Below are positions 1 to 8,005 of a DNA stretch of 64,000 bases, one piece after another. The translations under genes were made by a program, and so were the position numbers. The stretch lies in NCBI GenBank assembly GCA_963845425.1, contig CAWJSC010000002.1:248001-312000 (forward strand), given 5' to 3'. The notes below the pieces were generated by a model, which saw only the letters and a program-made list of their open reading frames with translations, was not told where the DNA came from and searched no databases. Within the stretch, counting starts at the first letter, position 1. Each line of letters starts with the position of its first letter. This stretch comes from DATDAH01 sp963845425 (GTDB lineage Bacteria; Actinomycetota; Acidimicrobiia; Acidimicrobiales; DATDAH01).

Positions 1-1000
1 CGCCTGCCGCGGGGACGACGACACCGAGACGGCGGCGGCGGACACCACCGCGCCGCCCGAGACCACGAGCACGACCGCGGCCCCAGTCGATCCGGCGTCG
101 GTGCCGGCGGCGCCATCCCCCGGGTGCGGCGGCGCGGCGACCACACCTCCGGGTGAGGCGGAGCACGTCATCAGCTCCGGAGGCACCGACCGGACCTACG
201 CCCAGTACGTCCCGACGGCCCACACCGGCGACGCCCCAGTGCCCCTCGTGCTGGACATCCACGGCCTGCTCGAGGGCGGCCCGATCCACGCGCTGCACAC
301 CGGCCTCGGGCCATTCGGCGAGCAAGAGGGCTTCGTCACCATCACCCCGGACTCCGGCCGGACGGCCGACGCCTGGGAGCTCCTGGGCGACGAGGACGTC
401 ACCTTCATGGGCGACCTCCTCGACCAGGTGGAGGGCGAGCTCTGCATCGACCGGAACCGGGTGTACTCGACCGGGCTCTCGTGGGGTGGCCTGATGACCA
501 CGGTGCTGGGCTGCCGGCTGTCGGATCGCATCGCCGCCGCCGCCCCCGTGGCCGGCATCGCCGTGCTCGACCCCTGCGACCGCACGCGGCCGGTGCCCGC
601 GATCATCTTCCACGGCACCGACGACGAGTTCCTCGCCTACGACGGCGGCGTGGGCGCCGCCGCCGAGGACCTGCCGTTGCCCGACGACCCGGGCGAGACC
701 GCGGGGGACGTCGAGGACGCCCTCCTCGATGACGTGCTCCCCGGCGCCGAGGCGAGTGCCGCGGCCTGGGCCGAGGGCAATGGCTGTCCTGACGCCGAGC
801 CGGCGACGGAGCCGGTGTCCGACACCGTCGACCGCCTCGACTACGGCTGTGAGGTCGAGCTCTACCGGGTGGTCGGGGGTGGCCACACCTGGCCGGGCAG
901 CGCGTTCGACGCCGCCATCGGCGACATCGTCGGCCCCGTCGACCTCAGTGTCTCGGCCAACGAGGTCATGTGGGCCTTCTTCCAGGCCCACCCGCGGTGA
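1..1000 (+). CDS. LpqC-like polyhydroxybutyrate-depolymerase-family esterase, lipoprotein (5' partial)
   Basis: The frame is open from base 2 to a TGA at 998-1000, so the start lies outside the window. The first codons read Ala-Cys followed by an Asp/Thr/Pro-rich spacer, which looks like a lipobox cysteine and linker; the signal peptide itself is missing. The body is an alpha/beta hydrolase of the PHB depolymerase/LpqC esterase family. The nucleophile elbow GLSWG has its Ser codon at 479-481, an acidic HGTDDEF stretch follows near 610-630, and the catalytic His lies in GGGHTWPG (codon 883-885). It probably acts outside the membrane on short esters or polyester oligomers. The substrate is inferred from family only. 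The stop is followed by GC-rich repeat sequence and then an MMPL gene on the same strand. Confidence 0.82.
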   Translation, partial: ACRGDDDTETAAADTTAPPETTSTTAAPVDPASVPAAPSPGCGGAATTPPGEAEHVISSGGTDRTYAQYVPTAHTGDAPVPLVLDIHGLLEGGPIHALHTGLGPFGEQEGFVTITPDSGRTADAWELLGDEDVTFMGDLLDQVEGELCIDRNRVYSTGLSWGGLMTTVLGCRLSDRIAAAAPVAGIAVLDPCDRTRPVPAIIFHGTDDEFLAYDGGVGAAAEDLPLPDDPGETAGDVEDALLDDVLPGAEASAAAWAEGNGCPDAEPATEPVSDTVDRLDYGCEVELYRVVGGGHTWPGSAFDAAIGDIVGPVDLSVSANEVMWAFFQAHPR

Positions 1001-1048
1001 CATAACTCCGCTCCGCCGGTGACATTGCTCCGCTCCGCTCCGCCGGCT
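998..1048 (+). repeat. short imperfect direct repeat in the esterase-MMPL gap
   Basis: Two neighbouring copies of TGACATnnCTCCGCTCCGCCGG follow one another; the second contains an extra CTCCG. The repeat begins in the stop codon of the esterase. Reverse-complement relatives of the same CTCCGCTCCG words occur at 3685-3705, beyond the MMPL gene, so a small repeat family appears to flank that gene. No gene is seen between 1001 and 1178. Confidence 0.5.
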
Positions 1049-1178
1049 TCGCCGATGCGAAAGGTCGACCGTGCTGCTGCGCTGCGCTCCGCAGCCTCCG
1101 GATCCCCGTCGGCGTAAGGTCTGCGACCGGGACGAGGAACCGGTGTGGTACCTCGGCCACTCCCTGGGGGGGAGCTGC

Positions 1179-3911
1179 ATGCAGAGGTTCTGGTCGTGGC
1201 TGGCGGTCAAGCTCGGCAAGCACGCCGGGATCGTCTCGATCGTCGGCCTCATCGTGACCCTCGGCCTCGGCTACGGGATCACCCAGCTCGAGTTCGCCAC
1301 CGGGCAGGACAGCTACCTCAACGAGACCGATCAGGTCTACATCGACAACGTCGCCTACCAGGACCTCTTCGGCGGCCAGGCGATGCTCACCGTCATCACG
1401 ATGGACGAGGGCCACACGGTCACCGAGCTGTTCGACGACTCGGGCCGGGCCCAGTTCGAGGAGCTCTACGACACCCTCACCGAGAGCGGCCGCTTCCAGT
1501 CGGTCATCACGCCCCTGGTGGCGCTCGAGTTCGACGACGCGCTGGTCTTCAGCGAGTCCGGCGACCCCACCCAGAGCATCGCCGGGGCGGCCGTACAGCG
1601 GGCTCTCGAGGAAGAGGAGCCCGGTTCCCCCGAAGCCGAGGCCCGCTTCGCCGACGCGCAGGAGACCCTCACCCGCCTCACGGCCGTGCCGGAGGCCGAG
1701 CGCACCCTCGACAACCCGGAGTGGGTCGACTTCCTGCTCTTCGACAACCAGGGCGACATCCGTGTCTCCCTGCGGCCGTTCTTCCCCAGTCCCGACCACG
1801 CCCAGGTCATCGTCCGCCTGAAGGGCAACCTCTCCCTCGACGACGAGGGGGCCGACGCCGCCCTCGTCGAGGAGGCCGCGGCCCAGCTCGACTTCCAGGA
1901 CGCCAGCACGGTCACCACCGGCGCCCCCATCCTGCTCCGGGACATCAACGACTACCTGCGGGGCGGGATGCTGACCCTCGGCGCCATCGCCGTGGCGATC
2001 ATGGCCGTGATCCTCCTCCTGCTCTTCGACGTCCGGTGGCGGCTCCTGCCGCTGTTCGTGATCATGATCGGGGTCATCTGGGCCTTCGGCCTGGCCGGCT
2101 ACCTGGGCATCCCGCTCACCATCGTGACCATCGCCGGCCTCCCCGTGATGCTCGGCGTGGGCATCGACTACGCGATCCAGATGCACGCCCGGGTGGAGGA
2201 GGAGGTGGTGATCGACCGCTCGGACCACCCGATCCAGGAGACCGCCCGGGGACTGTGTCCCGCCCTGCTGGTCGTCACCTTCGACGCCGTCTTCGCCTTC
2301 GCCGCCCTGCGCTTCGCGAAGGTGCCGATGATCCGGGACTTCGGCCTGTTGCTGGCCGTCGGCATCGCCGTCATCTGCCTGTGCTCGATCGTCGTGCCCC
2401 TCGCCGCCCTGGGCGCCCGAGAGTTCAAGTCCCCCACCAAGGGGGAGGACTTCCGAGAGGGGTTCCTCGGCCGCTTCACGCTCCGCCTCAGCTCGCTGCC
2501 GACCAAGGTCGCCCCGCCCCTGGCCATCGTCAGCGTCGTCGTCCTGGTGGGCGGCCTCTCGGTCGAGGACGAGCTGGTCCTGCAGACCGACCCCATCCAG
2601 TGGGTCAACCAGGAGTCCGGGACGATCGAGGACATCCGCCAGGTCGAGGCGGAGGTGGAGAGCTCGAGCGAGTTGGGCATGTACTTCACCGCCGACGACG
2701 TCTTCGCCGACGAGTTCGTCACCTTCATGCACGAGTTCACCGTCGAGCAGCTGCAGACCTACCCCGACGAGCTGTTGACGGCGTCGAGCATGGAAGCCAC
2801 CGTGAGCGGGCTCCTCGAGGTGCCCGGGGCCAGCGACATCCCCCCGACGGGCGCCGAAGTGGCAGCCGCCTACGACGTGGCCCCCCGCGACATCCAGGTG
2901 GCCACCGTCAACGACGACGGGACGGCGGCCAACCTCATCTTCCGCGCCGCCGCCGGCGACCTCGAGGAACGGGCCGTGGTCGTCCGGGAGATCCGGGACA
3001 CCGTCACGCCGCCCGAGGGCGTGGTCGCCACCCCGTCGGGCCTGGCGGTGGTCGGGGTCGGGCTGATCGACAACCTCGAGGCCAACCGCGTCCTGCTGAC
3101 CTATCTCTCGATCCTGTTCGTGGGCCTCTTCCTGGCTGTGCGGCTGCGGTCGGTCATCCGCTCGCTGCTCTCGCTGGTGCCCGTGCTCATCGCCGTCGGG
3201 GTCGCCTCCCTGGTCGCCTACGCGCTCGACCTGAAGCTGAGCCCCATGACCGCGGTCGGCGGGCCACTCGTGGTGGCGGCCTGCACCGAGTTCACGTCAC
3301 TGATCCTGCTCCGCTTCGTCGAGGAGCGGCAGCGGGGCCTCGGCCCGCGCGAATCCATGAACGTGGCCGCCTCCCGGACGGGCCGGGCCTTCATCGTCTC
3401 CGGCCTCACCGCCATCTCGGGCGTCGCCGTCCTGTCCTTCTCGTCGCTCCCGCTCCTGCGGGACTTCGGCCGCATCGTCGGCATGAACGTGGCCGTCGCC
3501 TTGATCAGCGCACTGGTCGTGCTCCCGCCGATGCTGGTCTGGGCCGAGCACCGGGGCTGGGTCACCCGCGGCCTGATCAAGCCCAAGGCGCCCCTCCTCG
3601 AGGGCCCCAGCACCGCCGCCGAGGTCCGAAGGCCGAAGCCGAAAGCGTGCCATCAGGCCCATAGGCGAGGCGGTGACCCGGGGCTGCGCAGCGGAGCGGA
3701 GCAGCAGGGACGACGATCCACGAGGGCGACGCCCGAGTTGCTGAGCGCAGCGAAGCCACTCAAATGTGACAGAGCAGCGGGGACGACGATCCACGAGGGC
3801 GACGCCCGAGTTGCTGAGCGCAGCGAAGCCACTCGAGTGTCACAGAGCGTGGCTCGGCGGGGCCTGGTCGGCGGGTTCGAGGGGCTCGGGGGGTGCCGGG
3901 CGCTCCGGTAG
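1179..3911 (+). CDS. MMPL/RND-family (HAE3-like) transporter
   Basis: A large inner-membrane permease of the RND superfamily with the two-fold layout: one membrane helix near residue 20, a big extracytoplasmic loop, a helix bundle, then a second loop and bundle. The first half carries GVGIDYAIQMHARVEEE, the charged helix-4 signature used in proton coupling. The matching place in the second half reads CTEFTSLILLRFVEER. I chose ATG 1179 because a G-rich ribosome site (1166-1174) sits just upstream and the protein then opens with a normal amphipathic end and helix; the frame is open further upstream to 1071. After about residue 820 the frame runs into a 73-bp tandem repeat, giving an unstructured tail of roughly 90 residues that also overlaps the next gene antisense. 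Substrate is unknown; hydrophobic lipids are usual for the family. Confidence 0.85.
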   Translation: MQRFWSWLAVKLGKHAGIVSIVGLIVTLGLGYGITQLEFATGQDSYLNETDQVYIDNVAYQDLFGGQAMLTVITMDEGHTVTELFDDSGRAQFEELYDTLTESGRFQSVITPLVALEFDDALVFSESGDPTQSIAGAAVQRALEEEEPGSPEAEARFADAQETLTRLTAVPEAERTLDNPEWVDFLLFDNQGDIRVSLRPFFPSPDHAQVIVRLKGNLSLDDEGADAALVEEAAAQLDFQDASTVTTGAPILLRDINDYLRGGMLTLGAIAVAIMAVILLLLFDVRWRLLPLFVIMIGVIWAFGLAGYLGIPLTIVTIAGLPVMLGVGIDYAIQMHARVEEEVVIDRSDHPIQETARGLCPALLVVTFDAVFAFAALRFAKVPMIRDFGLLLAVGIAVICLCSIVVPLAALGAREFKSPTKGEDFREGFLGRFTLRLSSLPTKVAPPLAIVSVVVLVGGLSVEDELVLQTDPIQWVNQESGTIEDIRQVEAEVESSSELGMYFTADDVFADEFVTFMHEFTVEQLQTYPDELLTASSMEATVSGLLEVPGASDIPPTGAEVAAAYDVAPRDIQVATVNDDGTAANLIFRAAAGDLEERAVVVREIRDTVTPPEGVVATPSGLAVVGVGLIDNLEANRVLLTYLSILFVGLFLAVRLRSVIRSLLSLVPVLIAVGVASLVAYALDLKLSPMTAVGGPLVVAACTEFTSLILLRFVEERQRGLGPRESMNVAASRTGRAFIVSGLTAISGVAVLSFSSLPLLRDFGRIVGMNVAVALISALVVLPPMLVWAEHRGWVTRGLIKPKAPLLEGPSTAAEVRRPKPKACHQAHRRGGDPGLRSGAEQQGRRSTRATPELLSAAKPLKCDRAAGTTIHEGDARVAERSEATRVSQSVARRGLVGGFEGLGGCRALR
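3699..3844 (+). repeat. two tandem copies of a 73-bp repeat
   Basis: Copy one spans about 3699-3771 and copy two about 3772-3844; the block GGGACGACGATCCACGAGGG recurs with an exact 73-base offset. Both copies contain GAGTTGCTGAGCGCAGCGAA and end in a (G/A)TGTNACAGAGC word. The repeat encodes the C-terminal tail of the MMPL frame, and its second copy holds the stop codon of the XRE regulator on the other strand. Confidence 0.8.
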
Positions 3912-4472
3912 GGGCTCGTACACCGCCATCACGAAGCGATTGGCCTTCTTGCCGGGATTGGCGTAGCGGTGGGCGACGTCGGACTCGAAGTGGATGGTGT
4001 CGCCCTCGGCGAGGACGTGCTCCTCCTCACCGGCGGTGACGGCCAGCTTCCCCTCCAGCACCGAGAGCATCTCGAAGGAGCCGACCGGGTGGGGAGCGCC
4101 GTCGAAGGACTCCCCCGCCGACAGGGACCAGTCCCAGAGCTCGACCACGTCCGGGGGGTCGGTGCCCATGAGGAACAGACCGCGCCCGCCGGCCGCGCTG
4201 CTCCACAGCGCGGGGGTGGCGTCGGCCCGCTTGACCCGGACCCGGGGCCCACTGGCCGACTCGATGAGGCTGTCCACCCCCACCCCCAGGGCGTCGGCCA
4301 GGCGGCAGAGGGTGGCGATGTTCGGGTTGGCCCGGGCCTGCTCGACGGCGATGACGGTGCCTTTGGCCACCGCGGCCCGCTCGGCCAGGGCCTCCAGGGT
4401 CATGTTCCGCCGGAGGCGCAGGCGACGGACGTTGCGACCGAGATCGGCGGCCAGCTGCTCGGGATCCTGCAC
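3840..4472 (-). CDS. XRE-family regulator with C-terminal cupin domain
   Basis: 210 residues. Residues about 10-65 are a Cro/C1-type helix-turn-helix (LRLRRNMTLEALAERAAVAKGT followed by an ANPNIATLCRLADALG dimer helix). Residues about 100-190 are a cupin barrel with the motif HPVGSFEMLSVLEGKL and a second His in FESDVAHRYANPG. Such proteins sense a small ligand in the cupin and act at short inverted repeats. GTG at 4470-4472 is preceded by GGAGGAGG at good spacing, and TATGCT on the minus strand (4499-4504) is a reasonable -10. It is divergent from an EamA permease across 120 bp holding a 16-bp inverted repeat, so it probably controls that permease and itself. Its last codons overlap the MMPL frame antisense by 72 bp. 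Confidence 0.9.
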   Translation of the reverse strand: MQDPEQLAADLGRNVRRLRLRRNMTLEALAERAAVAKGTVIAVEQARANPNIATLCRLADALGVGVDSLIESASGPRVRVKRADATPALWSSAAGGRGLFLMGTDPPDVVELWDWSLSAGESFDGAPHPVGSFEMLSVLEGKLAVTAGEEEHVLAEGDTIHFESDVAHRYANPGKKANRFVMAVYEPLPERPAPPEPLEPADQAPPSHAL

Positions 4473-4548
4473 GGCGCCTCCTCCGGTCGGTACAACACAG
4501 CATACTCATGTGGTCACTCCGCTGTACTTACGGTAGGGTTCACTTCAC

Positions 4549-4564
4549 TGGACTGATTAGTCCA
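4549..4564. promoter_or_regulatory. candidate operator, TGGACT-GATT-AGTCCA
   Basis: A perfect 6-bp inverted repeat with a 4-bp centre lies between the divergent XRE-cupin gene and the EamA gene, about 30 bp upstream of the EamA start and in the most AT-rich part of the gap. Size, symmetry and position suit an operator for the adjacent HTH protein; binding is inferred. Confidence 0.5.
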
Positions 4565-4592
4565 ATGATCTGACCGAGTAGGGAGCGGAGCA

Positions 4593-5420
4593 ATGGCGTT
4601 GTTGTTGGCCGTGGGCGCAGGATTGTCCTTCGGGACGGCCGACTTCGTCGGGGGCCTGGCCGCGAAGCGATCGCCGGCGACCACGGTCACCGTGCTGTCG
4701 CAGGTGGCCGGCTTCGTGGTGCTGCTCGCCGTGCTCCCGTTCCTGGGCGGCACCCCGTCGGCCGGCGCCCTCGGGTTCGGCGCACTGGCCGGCATCGCCG
4801 GGAGCCTCGGCCTGGTGGCCTACCTCCGTGCCCTCGCCACCGGCCCGATGGGACTGGTCGCCCCGATCACCTCGATCACCGCCGTGGCCGTGCCCGTGGT
4901 GGCCGGCCTGGTCGCGGGCGAGCGCCTGTCGGTGATGGCCACCGGCGGCCTGGTGCTCGGCCTGGTGGCGATCGGCATCGTCGCCGGCGGGGGCGGTCGC
5001 ACCCGATCCGCCGGGTCCACCGGACCGCTCCTGGCTGTCGTCGGCGGCCTCCTCGTCGGCAGCTTCCTGGTGCTGCTCGACCAGACCCCCACGACATCGG
5101 GCCTGTGGCCGCTGGTCGGCGCCCGACTGGCCTCGCTGGCCATGCTCGGTCTGTGGGCGTTCGCCACTCGGGCGGAGCTGCCCAGCCGAGTCGACCTCCG
5201 CCTGATCGTGGGGTCGGGCGTCATGGACATGACCGCCAATGTGCTCTTCCTGATGGCCACCCGGGCGGCCCCCCTCACCGTGACCTCCCTCCTGGTCTCG
5301 ATGTCACCGGTGGTCATCGTCCTGCTCGCCCGCCAGGTCCTGGCCGAGCGCCTCCATCGCTCCCAGGTCGCCGCCGTCGCCCTCAGCCTCGTGGCCGTCG
5401 CCGCCGTCACCGTCGGCTGA
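4593..5420 (+). CDS. EamA/DMT-superfamily permease
   Basis: 275 residues that are almost entirely hydrophobic, with about ten membrane helices in two homologous halves (residues about 1-130 and 145-275), the layout of EamA (DUF6) drug/metabolite transporters. The opening ALLLAVGAGLSFGTADFVGG is the typical first helix. The ATG has GGGAGCGGAG upstream. It is divergent from the XRE-cupin regulator and converges on the sulfotransferase gene. Such regulator-permease pairs usually handle export of an amino acid or small metabolite; the substrate cannot be read from the sequence. Confidence 0.88.
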   Translation: MALLLAVGAGLSFGTADFVGGLAAKRSPATTVTVLSQVAGFVVLLAVLPFLGGTPSAGALGFGALAGIAGSLGLVAYLRALATGPMGLVAPITSITAVAVPVVAGLVAGERLSVMATGGLVLGLVAIGIVAGGGGRTRSAGSTGPLLAVVGGLLVGSFLVLLDQTPTTSGLWPLVGARLASLAMLGLWAFATRAELPSRVDLRLIVGSGVMDMTANVLFLMATRAAPLTVTSLLVSMSPVVIVLLARQVLAERLHRSQVAAVALSLVAVAAVTVG

Positions 5421-5472
5421 CCCGCCCGGTCCAGGAGGCCGACGACGACGCCGGCCGGGCCAGAACAGGGGG

Positions 5473-6693
5473 TCAGGGCTCGTCGGGGACCTGGAACCGC
5501 TCCTGGTAGGTCTGGAAGCGGGCCCGCTCCTCGGCGGGGTCGAGGCCGAAGTCCTCGAGGGCGTAGCGGTGGATGCCGTGCTTGTCCTGGGGCCGGGCGG
5601 CCAGGTAGTCGGCCATGGCCTGGCGGGTCGAGGCCGAGCAGTCCCACGCGAACTGGTCGTACACGCCGGCCACCGCGTTGACCGGGTCGGCCAGGAGGTC
5701 CGCGTAGCGGATGTCGGCGAACTGGGCATCGGGCAGACGGCCGGAGGCCCGGCCCTCGACGACACCCTCCAGGAGCGCCCCGAAGCCCCAGGCCAGGAGG
5801 GGGGCGGTGGCCACGGGGTCGGTGTGGTTGCTGCGCATCCACCTGAGCGTGGCCATCAGGCTGAGCGTGGACGGCACGGTCTTCAGCGGGTCCCGGTGGA
5901 CGTGGACGATGCGGGCGTCGGGATAGACGGCGAAGAGGGCGTCGAGGGTGGCCAGGTGGCTCGGCGCCTTGAGCAGCCAGCGCTCCCCCGGCGCCCGGGC
6001 CTGGAGGGTCTGCAGGATGCGCCGGTGGTAGCGGTAGGCGTCGGTGTGATCGGCGCCGACCAGGTGCATCGTGTAGCTGGGCACCTCGTGGACCCCGCCC
6101 CAGTGGTCCGAGAGGAACTCGTTCATGGTGGCGAAGATGCACTCGTTGGGGAGCTCACCTGCGTTGTGGTGCATCGCCTCGTACTCGGGCTGCACGTCGG
6201 GCCAGAAGGCATGGGTGGCGTCGCCCCAGGCTTCGGCCTCCCCCCGACCGTGGGCGGGGTGGAGCAGTTCCCAGGTGGCGGGCGCCCGGTGCGAAGGGTC
6301 GGTGGCCAGGATCTCGTGGAGGATCGAGGTGCCCGAGCGGGCCATGCCGATGACGAACACGGGCGCGGCCACCGGCTGGTCGAGGACCGTTGGGTTCTCG
6401 CACCAGAGGTCCGCCAGCTCCAGCCGGTTGCGCAGTGAGCGCAGGATCTCGGTCCGGGCCATGAGGCGCCCGACCAGGTGGAGGTCGCTCTCCGCCTCCA
6501 GCGCGGCCAGGAGCACGTCGTAATGGGGTCGCCAGGTCGACCCCCCGAAGTCCTCGAGCCCGGTGGACGTCGTGGCCGTGGTGATCAGCTCCTCGGGGTC
6601 GAGCCCGACCAGGTGGCCGGCGCCCCCGACGGCGTCTCCGTGGGCGTTGAGCCGCTCCACCCACAGCGGCCGGTCCGGAGGCGTCCAGGTCAC
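5473..6693 (-). CDS. sulfotransferase-family protein
   Basis: 406 residues. The 5'-phosphosulfate-binding loop is GMARSGTSILHEILATDPSH, and the 3'-phosphate region follows in ARIVHVHRDPLKTVPSTLS, whose Arg and Ser are the usual PAPS ligands. It should move sulfate from PAPS to a hydroxyl acceptor; actinobacterial members often act on glycolipids or sterol-like compounds, which is inference here. The frame is open far upstream, but GTG 6691-6693 overlaps the TGA of the preceding gene by four bases (GTGA), so translational coupling fixes this start. The upstream partner is the DUF1214-like gene. Confidence 0.87.
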   Translation of the reverse strand: MTWTPPDRPLWVERLNAHGDAVGGAGHLVGLDPEELITTATTSTGLEDFGGSTWRPHYDVLLAALEAESDLHLVGRLMARTEILRSLRNRLELADLWCENPTVLDQPVAAPVFVIGMARSGTSILHEILATDPSHRAPATWELLHPAHGRGEAEAWGDATHAFWPDVQPEYEAMHHNAGELPNECIFATMNEFLSDHWGGVHEVPSYTMHLVGADHTDAYRYHRRILQTLQARAPGERWLLKAPSHLATLDALFAVYPDARIVHVHRDPLKTVPSTLSLMATLRWMRSNHTDPVATAPLLAWGFGALLEGVVEGRASGRLPDAQFADIRYADLLADPVNAVAGVYDQFAWDCSASTRQAMADYLAARPQDKHGIHRYALEDFGLDPAEERARFQTYQERFQVPDEP

Positions 6694-7898
6694 TGGTAGC
6701 GGGCCAGGACGGCGCGACGGCGGGCCGCGAGCTGCTCGACCCGCGCCGCGGCCGAGACGACCGGATGGCCGGGAGGGAGGTGGTCCCGCACGCCCGTCAC
6801 GGGCACCACCACGGCGTCGGGCACGGGTCGGCTGCGGGTCCCGACATAGCGGTAGACCAGCAGGCCCTCGGGCCGGCCCTCGGTGTCGATCCAGTTGGGG
6901 ACACCCGGGTCGGTGGCCGCGAGCACGAGACGGACGCGCCCGTCGGGGTCGACGTGCGCCTGGGTGCCGTTGGTGCTGGTCAGGTGATCGGCGAAGTCCC
7001 CCGAGTCCATGCGGTGGCGGTGGTGGACGGTCCAGCCCCAGTAATCGGCGTCGGGCCGGTGGTGGCTGATGACCAGGGCCTCGTCGGGACCCAGGGCCCA
7101 CCAGCCGCCGCCGTAGGCGATGTTGGGGGCGCCGCCCGGCGGGGTGTTCGGTGGGCCGAAGGCGTTGTGGGCCATCGCCCCCCGGGCGCCCTCCATGTAG
7201 TCGGACCAGAACGTGGCCGACGCCTCGACCCACGCCGCGGCCTGGTCCAGCGCCCCCGCCACGGTCTCGTCGCTCAGCGGCGGCGGGGGCGTCCCCCTCG
7301 TGTCCAGCCGTTCGAGGTGCAGGGTGGCGATCCGGTCCTGCTCCCAGTCCACCTGGTACTGCCGGACCAGCAGCTGGGTGGCGCCCGGGTCGGTGGCCAG
7401 CCAGTTCCCGGGGTGCTCGTCGGGGGAGATCCAGACCTCCAGGAGGCCGTCGTCGCCGACGGTCAGCTCCGACAGCGTCTTCTCGGACCAGACACCGAAG
7501 GCGCCCAGGTGCATGTCGCCCTCGACCAACGAGACGATCGCCTCACGGACCCCGGTGACGTCGCCCCACAGCCGGTAGGTGGCGGCCGGGTCGATAGGCG
7601 CCCGAAGGTAGACGTTGTCGGGGTTGGGGCCGCCCCACTGGACCCAGGGTTCCTCGTAGCGGTGGAACGACGGATGGGCCGGATCCCCGTGCTCGAGGTG
7701 GCCCTGGAGGGCCATGACCACCTGCCGGGCCAGGTGGCGGACGCCGTCGGCCCGGGACGCGGGGTCCTCGGGAAGGGTCTGGCCCAGCGCAGCCAGCCGT
7801 GTGCAGAAGTCCGACCAGGCGGTGGCCGCGGCGTCGGTCACGGGCGCAGGCCGCGAGGCAGTCGAGACCTCGCCGCCGCTGCCGCGAGGACCTCCCAC
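6690..7898 (-). CDS. DUF1214-like protein of unknown function
   Basis: 402 residues with no membrane helix or signal peptide. The centre contains DGLLEVWISPDEHPGNWLAT followed by LVRQYQVDWEQD, matching the DUF1214 pattern (NWL, then a basic-aromatic strand). A later part is rich in Trp and His (DYWGWTVHHRHRMDSGDFADH). No enzymatic residue set is assignable. The gene is coupled by a 4-bp overlap to the sulfotransferase, so the two products probably work on the same compound. GTG 7898 is the first in-frame start. GTG 7841 is possible, and neither has a good ribosome site, so the first 20 residues are uncertain. Confidence 0.68.
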   Translation of the reverse strand: MGGPRGSGGEVSTASRPAPVTDAAATAWSDFCTRLAALGQTLPEDPASRADGVRHLARQVVMALQGHLEHGDPAHPSFHRYEEPWVQWGGPNPDNVYLRAPIDPAATYRLWGDVTGVREAIVSLVEGDMHLGAFGVWSEKTLSELTVGDDGLLEVWISPDEHPGNWLATDPGATQLLVRQYQVDWEQDRIATLHLERLDTRGTPPPPLSDETVAGALDQAAAWVEASATFWSDYMEGARGAMAHNAFGPPNTPPGGAPNIAYGGGWWALGPDEALVISHHRPDADYWGWTVHHRHRMDSGDFADHLTSTNGTQAHVDPDGRVRLVLAATDPGVPNWIDTEGRPEGLLVYRYVGTRSRPVPDAVVVPVTGVRDHLPPGHPVVSAAARVEQLAARRRAVLARYQ

Positions 7899-8005
7899 AC
7901 TCGCATGGCTGTCGAAGGTAGTCGCTCGTCGAAGGGCCGGCGGCGGCCCCGTGGGGCCGAAACGCCCCGCAGGGCGGCCCCCGGGCGCTCGTAGCCTGAC
8001 GGGCC

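Noticed and set aside
1071..1178. Upstream start for the first MMPL gene
   Set aside because: It would add 36 residues of Arg/Pro/Cys-rich repeat translation; ATG 1179 has a ribosome site.
966..2732. 588-codon open frame on the minus strand
   Set aside because: Exactly opposite the MMPL gene; Asp/Glu/Gly/His-rich with no domain. It is a GC-bias shadow.
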